This document shows, in pieces, positions 1-5,301 of a DNA stretch of 5,301 nt. Each line of letters begins with the position of its first letter. The stretch's first letter is position 1. Position numbers and translations under genes: made by a program. The DNA is from an uncultured Cocleimonas sp. (GTDB taxonomy: Bacteria; Pseudomonadota; Gammaproteobacteria; Thiotrichales; Thiotrichaceae): contig CALJIH010000283.1 of assembly GCA_937974135.1 (NCBI GenBank), positions 1-5,301 on the forward strand, read 5' to 3'. The notes under the pieces were generated by a model. That model saw nothing but the letters and a program-made list of their open reading frames with translations. It had not been told where the DNA came from and did not search any database.

Positions 1-762
1 AGCACTGGTTCGAACTAATAAAGAAGTCCAGAATGGTAGTAAAACAAGAATCATTAGCAGATTACTGGTACTGGTTTTCAGTTGTGCAAGTAGATAGGCA
101 ATCGGATAACCCAGAACAATAGTGAGCAATGTGATGATAAAGCTCAGCCATAAAGTACGCTTGAAAAGATTTAAATAAATTCGACTGTCCTCATCTCGCC
201 ATTGAATTTCATTGTCTTTTTCTTGTAAATCAAAGGCGGTTAATAAATAGGATTTGGTATAGCGACCGCTTTCTCGTTGAAGCAATTCCCATGTGGCAAC
301 ACGGCCCCATTTTTTATCAACTTTTATTAAATTTTCTTTATAGGTTGTTGTTAATTTTTCAGCATCAAACTTACGTAATTTCCGCCCTGTTTTTCTGAAA
401 AGGCTTGAAAAACCCGATTTTTCATAGTTTAGTCGTTTGCCTAATTTACTAATAGTTTTTGCTTTAGCTGCTTTCTGTGCATCGATAGTAAAGGCTTTAT
501 AAACTTCTTCGCTAGGAGTTTCACCTGATGTAGGATCCCATTTAGCTAAAACAGGAATGGTTGTAGGCAGTGTGTTTTGAGCGATTTCATTATCAACACC
601 GTTATACAACATATTGAAAATTGGAAATAGAAAAGTAAAAAGCACAAATGCAAATAAGGGTGCGACTAGGAGTAGGGCATTGCGTTTTTTTCGTCTTAAT
701 GAGCGTTGCAAACTCAATTTCAGGGATATACCGTCCGCTGTTTTTAATGCTTCAGTCGCCAT
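1..762 (-). CDS. ABC transporter permease of the spermidine/putrescine (PotB/PotH-like) class, partial at its C-terminus
   Basis: This is an inner-membrane subunit of a binding-protein-dependent ABC importer. The frame is open for 254 codons from the ATG at 762-760 to the left edge, so the C-terminal part is missing; relatives are about 400 residues or more. AGGA at 769-772 lies 6 nt before the ATG and supports this start. The N-terminus is cytoplasmic by the positive-inside rule (RRKKR at residues 23-27). A first membrane helix covers about residues 29-50. A long hydrophilic, Lys/Arg-rich segment follows (about 51-200), presumably periplasmic. A second helix lies at about 203-228 and a third begins near 235. 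The end of the visible sequence, LPFWTSLLVRTSA (242-254), is the conserved segment seen in PotB/PotH-type permeases. The gene lies 138 bp downstream of the binding-protein gene on the same strand, and a hairpin separates them. The class is well supported; the substrate is unknown. Confidence 0.88.
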   Translation of the reverse strand, partial: MATEALKTADGISLKLSLQRSLRRKKRNALLLVAPLFAFVLFTFLFPIFNMLYNGVDNEIAQNTLPTTIPVLAKWDPTSGETPSEEVYKAFTIDAQKAAKAKTISKLGKRLNYEKSGFSSLFRKTGRKLRKFDAEKLTTTYKENLIKVDKKWGRVATWELLQRESGRYTKSYLLTAFDLQEKDNEIQWRDEDSRIYLNLFKRTLWLSFIITLLTIVLGYPIAYLLAQLKTSTSNLLMILVLLPFWTSLLVRTSA

Positions 763-840
763 GCTTGTTCCTAGCGTAAAATTATGAGTAGTGATTACGT
801 TCCTAGAAGAACGAGTGAAATTTATTATTTTTGTATAAAT

Positions 841-868
841 TAGGCCGAAGAGTGATCTCTTCGACCTA
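841..868 (-). terminator. Intercistronic hairpin between binding protein and permease (partial terminator or mRNA-stabilising stem)
   Basis: Two 12-base arms, 841-852 and 857-868, pair around a 4-base loop at 853-856. On the minus-strand RNA every position pairs, one as a U-G wobble (the C845/A864 position). The hairpin starts 32 bp after the binding-protein stop codon and 78 bp before the permease start. On the minus strand the 3' flank is A/T-rich but has no clean U-run, so full intrinsic termination is doubtful. Hairpins in this position in ABC operons often protect the upstream message or reduce read-through, raising binding protein over permease. The stem is seen in the sequence; its role is inferred. 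Confidence 0.5.
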
Positions 869-900
869 ATGTTTTCTATAAAATAAACGAAACGTTTAGA

Positions 901-1998
901 TTAGCCTTTTGCAAGCCATGCTTCGAACTTCTCAGCTAACTCATCGTTGTTATCTGCCCAGAAATTAACGTTCTTGAATAGTACGTTTTTAGAGTTTTCT
1001 GGGGCTGTTGGCATGTGAGGACCCATATCTATACCTAGAGTCGCATGCTTACCTACTAATGCAGCAGAAGATTTACGTGCTGGACCATATGAGATGTACT
1101 TAGACTGATCTGCCAAACGTTGAGTATCAGTAGCAAACTTAACGTATTTAAGTGCTTCTTCTTTGTTAGGAGCGTCAGTAGGAATTACCCAACCATCTAA
1201 TTCAAATACTTGCGCATCCCACATCATACCGACAGGCTGCTTGTTTTCTTCGATTGCAGCGAAAAGACGACCATTGTATGCAGAAGCCATTACAACCTCA
1301 CCGTCAGCCAATAATTGACCTGGTTGTGCACCTTTAGTCCACCAAACAACATCTTTCTTGATGGTATCTAACTTTTTGAATGCACGTGCAACACCTTCTT
1401 CTGTTTCAAGCATCTTATAAACGTCAGCAATAGCAACGCCGTCAGCAACTAGTGCCCACTCTAAATTACCCGCAGGTGATTTTTGTAGTGCGCGTTTACC
1501 TGGGTATTTTGCAGTATCGAAAACGTCTGCAATTGAAGAAGGAGCTGTTGAACCTACTTTATCTGTACGAAAACCAATAGTTGTTGAATAAACAATCTGT
1601 GGAATGAAACATGGTGAAATGATCGCATCACCAAAATCTACCGATGGCTTAGTTCCATCAGGCGCAGCAGCAAGCATTTTGTCATGATCGATTTCCATTA
1701 CTAAACCTTCGTCACAAAGTGCGATTGCCGCATCAGGTACAACGTCTACAACATCCCAAGTGACTTTGCCAGCTTTTGCTTGAGCACGAAGCTTTGCAGC
1801 ACCTTCGGATGCAGAGTCATCATTGATGATTTTGATTTCAGGATGTTCTTTCATATAAGGCTTATGGTAAGCCTCGTTTTGACTTTTAGTGTATGCACCA
1901 CCCCAAGAAACAATAACCATCTCTGTTTCAGCTTGAGCAGTTGTTACGCTAGCAGCTAGGACAGCTGTCGCAATTGTACATTTTAAAAATGTTTTCAT
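901..1998 (-). CDS. Periplasmic substrate-binding protein of a polyamine/opine-type ABC transporter
   Basis: This 365-residue extracytoplasmic solute receptor would deliver substrate to the permease encoded just downstream. The start chosen is the ATG at 1998-1996, because AAGGAGAG lies immediately upstream and a classic signal peptide follows: MKTFLK, a hydrophobic core (about 8-18), then AQA at 21-23 with cleavage expected before E24. The frame stays open 27 codons further upstream, but that extension has no such ribosome site and would bury the signal peptide. The mature protein opens with the beta-strand MVIVSWGGAYTKSQ (27-40), typical of SBP_bac_8/PotD-like binding proteins. Later family-like segments are VVWWTKGAQPGQLLADGEVV (217-236) and YNGR (241-244). 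Cys95 and Cys130 in the mature part could form a disulfide. The strong ribosome site and a probable separate promoter suggest high expression. Substrate is not assignable; polyamine, amino acid or proline derivative are all possible. Confidence 0.92.
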   Translation of the reverse strand: MKTFLKCTIATAVLAASVTTAQAETEMVIVSWGGAYTKSQNEAYHKPYMKEHPEIKIINDDSASEGAAKLRAQAKAGKVTWDVVDVVPDAAIALCDEGLVMEIDHDKMLAAAPDGTKPSVDFGDAIISPCFIPQIVYSTTIGFRTDKVGSTAPSSIADVFDTAKYPGKRALQKSPAGNLEWALVADGVAIADVYKMLETEEGVARAFKKLDTIKKDVVWWTKGAQPGQLLADGEVVMASAYNGRLFAAIEENKQPVGMMWDAQVFELDGWVIPTDAPNKEEALKYVKFATDTQRLADQSKYISYGPARKSSAALVGKHATLGIDMGPHMPTAPENSKNVLFKNVNFWADNNDELAEKFEAWLAKG

Positions 1999-2000
1999 CT

Positions 2001-2010
2001 TTCTCTCCTT
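2001..2010 (-). promoter_or_regulatory. Strong ribosome binding site of the binding-protein gene
   Basis: On the minus strand AAGGAGAGAA lies immediately before the ATG at 1998, with about 5 nt between the GGAGA core and the start codon. It decides the start: the upstream in-frame ATG codons at the 2079 end have no comparable site. It contrasts with the ATPase gene, which has no visible Shine-Dalgarno sequence. Confidence 0.85.
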
Positions 2011-2057
2011 GTGTAAAATTTTCATTTTATAGTGTGAATATTTTGATACCGAAATAC

Positions 2058-2085
2058 CTAATACTCTGAATAACATCATCTACAA
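2058..2085 (-). promoter_or_regulatory. Candidate promoter of the binding-protein gene
   Basis: On the minus strand TTGTAG (2085-2080) and TATTAG (2063-2058) are separated by 16 bp. Each matches four of six bases of the sigma70 -35 and -10 consensus. A start near 2050 would give a leader of about 50 nt. A promoter is expected here because a terminator at 2167-2197 closes the ATPase transcript. The -35 element coincides with one arm of the inverted repeat at 2080-2099. The boxes are weak and other AT-rich hexamers are available, for example TATAAA nearer the gene, so the exact placement is uncertain. Confidence 0.3.
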
Positions 2086-2099
2086 CAGTCTAATTGTAG
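2080..2099. repeat. Inverted repeat CTACAA-N8-TTGTAG, possible operator
   Basis: Perfect 6-bp arms at 2080-2085 and 2094-2099 flank an 8-bp spacer, a centre-to-centre distance of 14 bp. It lies about 82 bp upstream of the binding-protein start and overlaps the candidate -35 hexamer, where a bound repressor would block transcription. The match to a known factor is not recognised. The repeat is seen; the operator role is inferred. Confidence 0.4.
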
Positions 2100-2114
2100 T
2101 AGAATTTTTGTTTT

Positions 2115-2130
2115 TATCTTGTTAAAGATA
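2115..2130. repeat. Short perfect inverted repeat TATCTT-N4-AAGATA
   Basis: Six-base arms at 2115-2120 and 2125-2130 surround a GTTA loop. It lies in the 221-bp gap between the ATPase and binding-protein genes, upstream of the candidate promoter. The AT-rich stem is too weak to be a terminator and could equally be a protein site or chance. No function is assigned. Confidence 0.3.
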
Positions 2131-2136
2131 GGGTTT

Positions 2137-2160
2137 GTGTTAACACTGTTTTCAAGTGTT
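2137..2160. repeat. Cluster of three GTGTT/AACAC half-sites
   Basis: GTGTTAACAC at 2137-2146 is a perfect 10-bp palindrome. Its right half continues as AACACT (2142-2147), which pairs again with AGTGTT (2155-2160) across 7 bases, so the central half-site can belong to either repeat. Such an overlapping arrangement is typical of transcription-factor sites, but the factor is not recognised. It lies just downstream of the ATPase terminator and upstream of the binding-protein promoter region. Confidence 0.35.
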
Positions 2161-2166
2161 TACATT

Positions 2167-2197
2167 AAAAAAGACACTTTTAAAGCGCGTAAGTGCC
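2167..2197 (-). terminator. Rho-independent terminator after the ATPase gene
   Basis: On the minus strand GGCACTT (2197-2191) pairs with AAGTGTC (2179-2173) around an 11-base loop, giving 7 bp with one G-U wobble, and is followed directly by six T residues (2172-2167). An A-run before the stem (2203-2199 on the minus strand) can extend the pairing with the U-tract. It begins 22 bp after the ATPase stop codon. The stem is modest, so some read-through into the binding-protein gene is likely. It marks the ATPase and binding-protein genes as at least partly separate transcription units. Confidence 0.65.
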
Positions 2198-2219
2198 ATT
2201 TTTACATTTATTCATTATT

Positions 2220-3314
2220 TTAGGCATCTAAAGCACGGCAGTCGTACTCATTCCAGCCTATTGTTACCTCATCACCTTCGTTTAAATCTGCATGGTGTGA
2301 TGAGTTTGGAATTTTCACGTAAAACTCATCATTACCACAAACTTCCATACGTGTTCTGATGTGATCACCTAAATAAATTAATTCTAAGGCTTTGGCTTTA
2401 AAAATATTTGGGACTTGTCCTGCATCTGGACTCACAATCACACGCTCAGGGCGAATCGAAAGGGTACTTTTTTGACCCTTTCCAGCAATGTTTATTTTAT
2501 TCGCTTGTATATTCGAACCATCGGATGTTTGTACCACGCAACTATTCTCAGATTCTTCTGTAACTGTACCGAATAAGCAATTGTTATCACCGATAAAATC
2601 AGCAACAAAAGCATTTTCTGGTTGTTCATAAAGCACGTCTGGTGGTGCAAGTTGCTGAATTACGCCGTCATCAAAAACCGCGACACGATTAGACATCGTT
2701 AATGCTTCGCTTTGATCGTGAGTAACATATAAAACAGTAACACCTAATCGTTCGTGAATATGCTTGATTTCATATTGCATTTGTTCACGCAAGTTTTTAT
2801 CTAGTGCGCCCAATGGTTCATCCATAAGAACTACATCAGGGTCAAACACTAAGGCTCTGGCTACTGCTACGCGTTGTTGTTGTCCCCCTGATAACTGTGC
2901 AGGACGACGCCCTGCAAAATCACCCAATTGAACCATATCCAACGCTTTTTTTACTTTTTCATCACGATCAGACTTGGACATTTTGCGAACTTCTAGCGGA
3001 AAAGATAGATTCTCGCCAATTGTCATGTGTGGGAATAGGGCATAGTTTTGAAAAACCATTCCTATGCCTCGTTTATGAGGTGGAACGCTATTTATAGGCT
3101 TATTATCTAAGTAAATTTCCCCGTGTGTTGCAGGTTCGAAGCCGGCTAACATCATTAAACAGGTTGTTTTACCAGAACCAGAAGGACCTAACATGGTGAG
3201 GAATTCACCTTTTGCTATATTTAGGTTGAGATCCTTAACAACGAGGATTTCCCCATCATAACTTTTCTGTACATTTTCAAATCTGACGAGTGCATCGTTA
3301 TTACTATCTGACAT
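2220..3314 (-). CDS. ABC transporter ATP-binding subunit, PotA-like (spermidine/putrescine or opine class)
   Basis: This 364-residue cytoplasmic ATPase would power the importer whose receptor and permease are encoded downstream. All nucleotide-binding motifs are intact: Walker A GPSGSGKTT (43-51), Q-loop Gln89 in VFQN, ABC signature LSGGQ (141-145), Walker B VVLMDEP (161-167) with catalytic Glu166, D-loop GALD (169-172), and switch His199. The C-terminal third (about 240-364) is a TOBE-type regulatory domain containing LSIRPERV (285-292), as in PotA, MalK and FbpC. Length and layout fit the PotA group. The start at 3314 gives the usual N-terminus before RFENVQKSYDGE; no in-frame Met occurs until residue 41. 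No Shine-Dalgarno sequence is visible before this ATG, so translation may be modest. A sigma70-type promoter lies at 3345-3373 and a terminator follows the gene. Family is certain; substrate class is inferred from neighbours. Confidence 0.96.
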   Translation of the reverse strand: MSDSNNDALVRFENVQKSYDGEILVVKDLNLNIAKGEFLTMLGPSGSGKTTCLMMLAGFEPATHGEIYLDNKPINSVPPHKRGIGMVFQNYALFPHMTIGENLSFPLEVRKMSKSDRDEKVKKALDMVQLGDFAGRRPAQLSGGQQQRVAVARALVFDPDVVLMDEPLGALDKNLREQMQYEIKHIHERLGVTVLYVTHDQSEALTMSNRVAVFDDGVIQQLAPPDVLYEQPENAFVADFIGDNNCLFGTVTEESENSCVVQTSDGSNIQANKINIAGKGQKSTLSIRPERVIVSPDAGQVPNIFKAKALELIYLGDHIRTRMEVCGNDEFYVKIPNSSHHADLNEGDEVTIGWNEYDCRALDA

Positions 3315-3344
3315 ATATATAGGGGTATTAGTAAGCGTTGATTA

Positions 3345-3373
3345 AATGTAGGTTAGGATCGAATTATTGTCAA
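3345..3373 (-). promoter_or_regulatory. Sigma70-type promoter of the ATPase gene
   Basis: On the minus strand an exact -35 TTGACA (3373-3368) is followed after 17 bp by TACATT (3350-3345), four of six matches to the -10 consensus. Transcription would begin near 3338, leaving a short leader of about 24 nt. It is the clearest promoter in the window. It gives the transporter a start independent of putR, whose stop lies 171 bp upstream of the ATPase start. Confidence 0.6.
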
Positions 3374-3485
3374 ACCATTAGGTTGTAATTATGCATTAAA
3401 AAAACTTAATGTCGTTTTAGAATAAATTACGGTATAAAAGTCTGTTTTGATTGATTTTTCGAAAAAATATTTTGTTTAATTAAGC

Positions 3486-3971
3486 TTAAATGTTTCTTAA
3501 ATCTATGTAGTGTGTATCTTTGACTTCTTCACTCACAATATAAGTATGAGTAAGTGACACTTTTGGTAATTTTAATAGACCATCACCTAAAAATGATCGG
3601 TATTCACGAATATCTTTAAAGCGTAATTTCAGTAAGTAATCAAAACCACCAGCGATCATATGGCATTCTAATATTTCAGAGTATTGTTTCGCTGTTTCTG
3701 CAAACTCTTTAAAAACTGAATTCGTAGTTCGCTCTAAAGTAACCTCAATGAAAACTAAAAGTGATGTGTTTGTTTTCAAAGGACATATATTTGCGTGATA
3801 GCCAAGGATCATTCCAGACTTTTCTAGTCGTTTAACTCTCTCTAAACAAGGTGTTGGACTTAGGTTTACTCTTTTCGATAAATCAACATTTGATATGCGA
3901 GCATTTTTTTGGAGTTCTTTCAGAATCAGCTTATCAATTTTGTCTATTTTATGCGTTGCTTGATCGTTCAC
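3486..3971 (-). CDS. putR: Lrp/AsnC-family transcriptional regulator, probable proline-responsive activator PutR
   Basis: This 161-residue regulator has an N-terminal winged helix-turn-helix (about 9-60), including IDKLILKELQKNARISNVDL (12-31) and LSPTPCLERVKRLEKSG (37-53), the most conserved Lrp stretch. A C-terminal RAM/AsnC effector domain follows (about 69-146), with AGGFDYLLKL (107-116) forming the usual amino-acid-binding loop. Length matches Lrp. Translation starts at GTG (3971-3969); AGGA on the minus strand lies about 9 nt upstream. The next in-frame Met is residue 54, inside the DNA-binding domain, so the GTG start is needed. The gene diverges from putA across 119 bp. PutR proteins of this family are known to activate divergent putA with proline as inducer, and this PutA lacks its own repressor domain, which supports the assignment. 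It may also control the adjacent transporter; that part is inference. Confidence 0.9.
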   Translation of the reverse strand: MNDQATHKIDKIDKLILKELQKNARISNVDLSKRVNLSPTPCLERVKRLEKSGMILGYHANICPLKTNTSLLVFIEVTLERTTNSVFKEFAETAKQYSEILECHMIAGGFDYLLKLRFKDIREYRSFLGDGLLKLPKVSLTHTYIVSEEVKDTHYIDLRNI

Positions 3972-3994
3972 AATACAAAATCCTGTTTATACAA

Positions 3995-4022
3995 AAAATA
4001 CGATACATTTTATTCTGTTCAA
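3995..4022 (-). promoter_or_regulatory. Candidate promoter of putR
   Basis: On the minus strand TTGAAC (4022-4017) and TATTTT (4000-3995) are separated by 16 bp, each with four of six consensus matches. Transcription would start close to 3988, about 17 nt before the GTG start codon. The next TATAAA (3991-3986) is an alternative -10 but lacks a good -35. No equally convincing rightward promoter for putA was found, as expected if putA depends on an activator. Confidence 0.35.
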
Positions 4023-4030
4023 CGGTTTTA

Positions 4031-4048
4031 TAGAGAAACATTATTCTA
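4031..4048. promoter_or_regulatory. Candidate PutR (Lrp-type) binding site between putR and putA
   Basis: The 18-bp element has the dyad TAGA-N10-TCTA with an AT-rich centre (AAACATT); six of nine symmetric base pairs match. Lrp-family sites have the same form, with flanking YAG and CTR half-sites around an A/T core, though E. coli Lrp sites are usually 15 bp. It lies in the 119-bp divergent gap, 43 bp before the putA start and just upstream of the candidate putR -35, a position suited to activating putA and limiting putR. Symmetry and position are seen; PutR binding is inferred. Confidence 0.4.
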
Positions 4049-4090
4049 CTCCAATGATAAAGTAAAGTTTTAAATATTTATGAGTATAAA

Positions 4091-5301
4091 ATGAATTATT
4101 CAACCCCCTTTTATTCTGATAATGAACTGAGAGTTCGAATTCAAGAAAATTATTTGATAGATGAAGATATTGCTGTTGATAATTTATTGGCTCATTTCTC
4201 TGAGCAAAGCTCTCAATTAAATATAAATATTAAAAATACCGCGATTGAACTTGTTGAAACTATCCGCAAGACAGACCAGAAATTAGCTGGTATCGATAGT
4301 TTTTTAAAAGAATACAAATTGTCTTCTGAAGAGGGTATAGCTTTGATGTGTTTGGCTGAAGCGTTGCTTCGAATACCAGATGCTGATTCAAGTGATAGTT
4401 TAATCAAGGATAAATTGAAGGATAAAGATTGGGCGTCACATATTGGTAAAAGTGACTCTTTATTCGTTAATGCATCTAGTTGGGGTTTACTACTTACGGG
4501 TAAATTTGTTGGTTTAAATAAAAATGTTAATGACAACCCAAAAGACTATATAAGTAAATTGGTGACTAAAACAGGTGAGCCTGTACTTCGTAAAGCAATG
4601 ATGACTGCGATGCAGATTATGGGAAAGCAGTTTGTTTTGGCGGAATCGATTGAAGATGGCGTGAAAGAATCAAACACGAAAAATTTGAGAAAGTATCTTT
4701 ATTCGTATGACATGTTAGGAGAGGCTGCAAGAACAGCAAAAGATGCTGATAGTTATTTTAATGCGTATATGCATGCAATTCATGTGATAGGCAAATCAAC
4801 CGTTAAAGATAATCCATTTGATAGTGCTGGGATTTCAATTAAATTATCTGCATTGCATCCTCGCTACGAATTTAATCAAGAAAAAAGGGTAATGAGTGAG
4901 TTATTACCTTTGATTATTGAGCTATGTGAAGCGGCGGTAAAATATAATATTGGTCTTACTATTGATGCTGAAGAGTCAGAACGCTTAGAGCCTTCATTAA
5001 CCATATTAGAATCATTATGCAGAGAACCAAAACTTAAGGATTGGAATGGTTTAGGTTTTGTTGTTCAGGCTTATCAAAAACGTGCACCTGCTGTCTTAGA
5101 TTGGATTGAATCTTTAGCTCAAAAGCACAAACGACGCATTATGATTCGACTCGTAAAAGGTGCGTATTGGGATAGTGAAATTAAAAAAGCCCAAACAGAA
5201 GGATTGTCAGATTATCCTGTTTATACCCAAAAATTTACTACCGACGTAGCATACTTGCGCTGCGTTGATAAATTACTGAGTAACCAACAAGTATTTTATC
5301 C
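4091..5301 (+). CDS. putA: Bifunctional proline dehydrogenase / delta-1-pyrroline-5-carboxylate dehydrogenase PutA, N-terminal part (runs off the right edge)
   Basis: PutA oxidises proline to pyrroline-5-carboxylate with FAD, passing electrons to the membrane quinone pool, and then to glutamate with NAD+. The 403 visible codons cover the arm/alpha region and part of the proline dehydrogenase barrel; the aldehyde dehydrogenase half lies outside. Landmarks are LSSEEGIALMCLAEALLRIP (77-96), SHIGKSDSLFVNASSWGLLL (116-135), YSYDMLGEAA (204-213), SIKLSALHPRYE (249-260) with Lys251, IDAEE with Asp292, Gln326 in VVQAYQKR, and RLVKGAYWDSEIK with Arg353. These correspond to E. coli Lys329, Asp370, Gln404 and Arg431 at a constant offset of 78. 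The chain therefore starts after the position of the E. coli ribbon-helix-helix domain: this PutA is an enzyme without the autorepressor domain. ATG 4091 follows an in-frame stop at 4058-4060; the Shine-Dalgarno is weak (GAG at 4082-4084). Control probably falls to the divergent putR. Confidence 0.97.
   Translation, partial: MNYSTPFYSDNELRVRIQENYLIDEDIAVDNLLAHFSEQSSQLNINIKNTAIELVETIRKTDQKLAGIDSFLKEYKLSSEEGIALMCLAEALLRIPDADSSDSLIKDKLKDKDWASHIGKSDSLFVNASSWGLLLTGKFVGLNKNVNDNPKDYISKLVTKTGEPVLRKAMMTAMQIMGKQFVLAESIEDGVKESNTKNLRKYLYSYDMLGEAARTAKDADSYFNAYMHAIHVIGKSTVKDNPFDSAGISIKLSALHPRYEFNQEKRVMSELLPLIIELCEAAVKYNIGLTIDAEESERLEPSLTILESLCREPKLKDWNGLGFVVQAYQKRAPAVLDWIESLAQKHKRRIMIRLVKGAYWDSEIKKAQTEGLSDYPVYTQKFTTDVAYLRCVDKLLSNQQVFY

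Noticed and set aside
798..813. CGTTC-N6-GAACG inverted repeat upstream of the permease
   Set aside because: The arms are only 5 bp and end about 26 bp before the ribosome site; there is nothing to distinguish it from a chance repeat.
1999..2079. Twenty-seven-codon N-terminal extension of the binding protein
   Set aside because: A strong ribosome site and a normal signal peptide begin at the ATG at 1998; the extension would bury the signal peptide and overlaps leader DNA.
2156..2359. Rightward 67-codon open frame
   Set aside because: It covers the terminator and the 3' end of the ATPase gene on the opposite strand, has no ribosome site, and its product resembles no domain. It is a shadow frame.
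2897..3097. Rightward 66-codon open frame
   Set aside because: It lies entirely inside the ATPase gene on the opposite strand, over its signature and Q-loop region, and has no supporting signals.
3394..3411. CATTAA-N6-TTAATG hairpin in the putR-ATPase gap
   Set aside because: It is a purely A/T stem of 6 bp, with its T-run in the loop on the minus strand, so it is not a terminator and is likely chance in AT-rich DNA.
3454..3472. AT-rich near-palindrome centred on TTCGAA, after the putR stop
   Set aside because: It was considered as a putR terminator, but the stem has only A-T pairs outside the centre and no U-tract follows it. No convincing putR terminator was found.
3480..3489. TTAAGCTTAA palindrome over the putR stop codon
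   Set aside because: It is a short A/T palindrome at the end of a coding region, with no expected regulatory role there.
3851..4033. Rightward 60-codon open frame
   Set aside because: It is antisense to the start of putR and extends through the divergent promoter region, with no ribosome site or recognisable product.
4213..4536. Leftward 107-codon open frame
   Set aside because: It is antisense to the well-supported putA coding sequence, which matches PutA across the whole stretch.

Overview
The window is AT-rich (roughly 35-40% GC by eye) bacterial chromosome. It joins an ABC uptake system of the polyamine/opine type, read leftward, to a proline-catabolism locus in which the regulator reads leftward and putA reads rightward. 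The PutA fragment is collinear with Escherichia coli PutA over its proline dehydrogenase region, with a constant offset of 78 residues at several catalytic positions. Together with the base composition this suggests a gammaproteobacterium, possibly marine. That placement is an inference; an AT-rich member of another proteobacterial class is not excluded.

Layout from right to left: 4091-5301 (+) is the first 403 codons of putA, cut by the window end. 3972-4090 is a 119-bp divergent control region holding a probable regulator site and a leftward promoter. 3486-3971 (-) is an Lrp/AsnC-family regulator, most likely PutR. 3315-3485 carries a good sigma70-type promoter (exact TTGACA -35). 2220-3314 (-) is the transporter ATPase. 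1999-2219 holds an intrinsic terminator, several inverted repeats and a likely promoter. 901-1998 (-) is the periplasmic substrate-binding protein, with a signal peptide and strong ribosome binding site. 763-900 holds a 12-bp-stem hairpin. 1-762 (-) is the N-terminal 254 residues of an inner-membrane permease that runs off the left edge. A second permease gene is expected beyond it but cannot be seen.

How the parts fit: in enteric bacteria PutA carries its own N-terminal ribbon-helix-helix repressor domain. This PutA lacks it, and a divergent Lrp-type gene takes its place next door, as known for PutR/PutA pairs in other proteobacteria. Proline would bind PutR and switch on putA, which oxidises proline to glutamate in two steps. 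The transporter next to putR could bring in proline, a proline derivative or a polyamine/amino-acid-type substrate. The sequence alone does not settle which.

The transporter genes appear to be expressed at different levels. The ATPase has its own promoter but no visible Shine-Dalgarno sequence, and a terminator follows it. The binding protein has a strong ribosome binding site and probably its own promoter. A hairpin then separates it from the permease. This fits the usual excess of binding protein over membrane components. No RNA genes, insertion sequences, CRISPR arrays or attachment sites were seen. The gene families are ordinary; the interest lies mainly in the regulatory layout and in the unassigned substrate of a proline-linked transporter.
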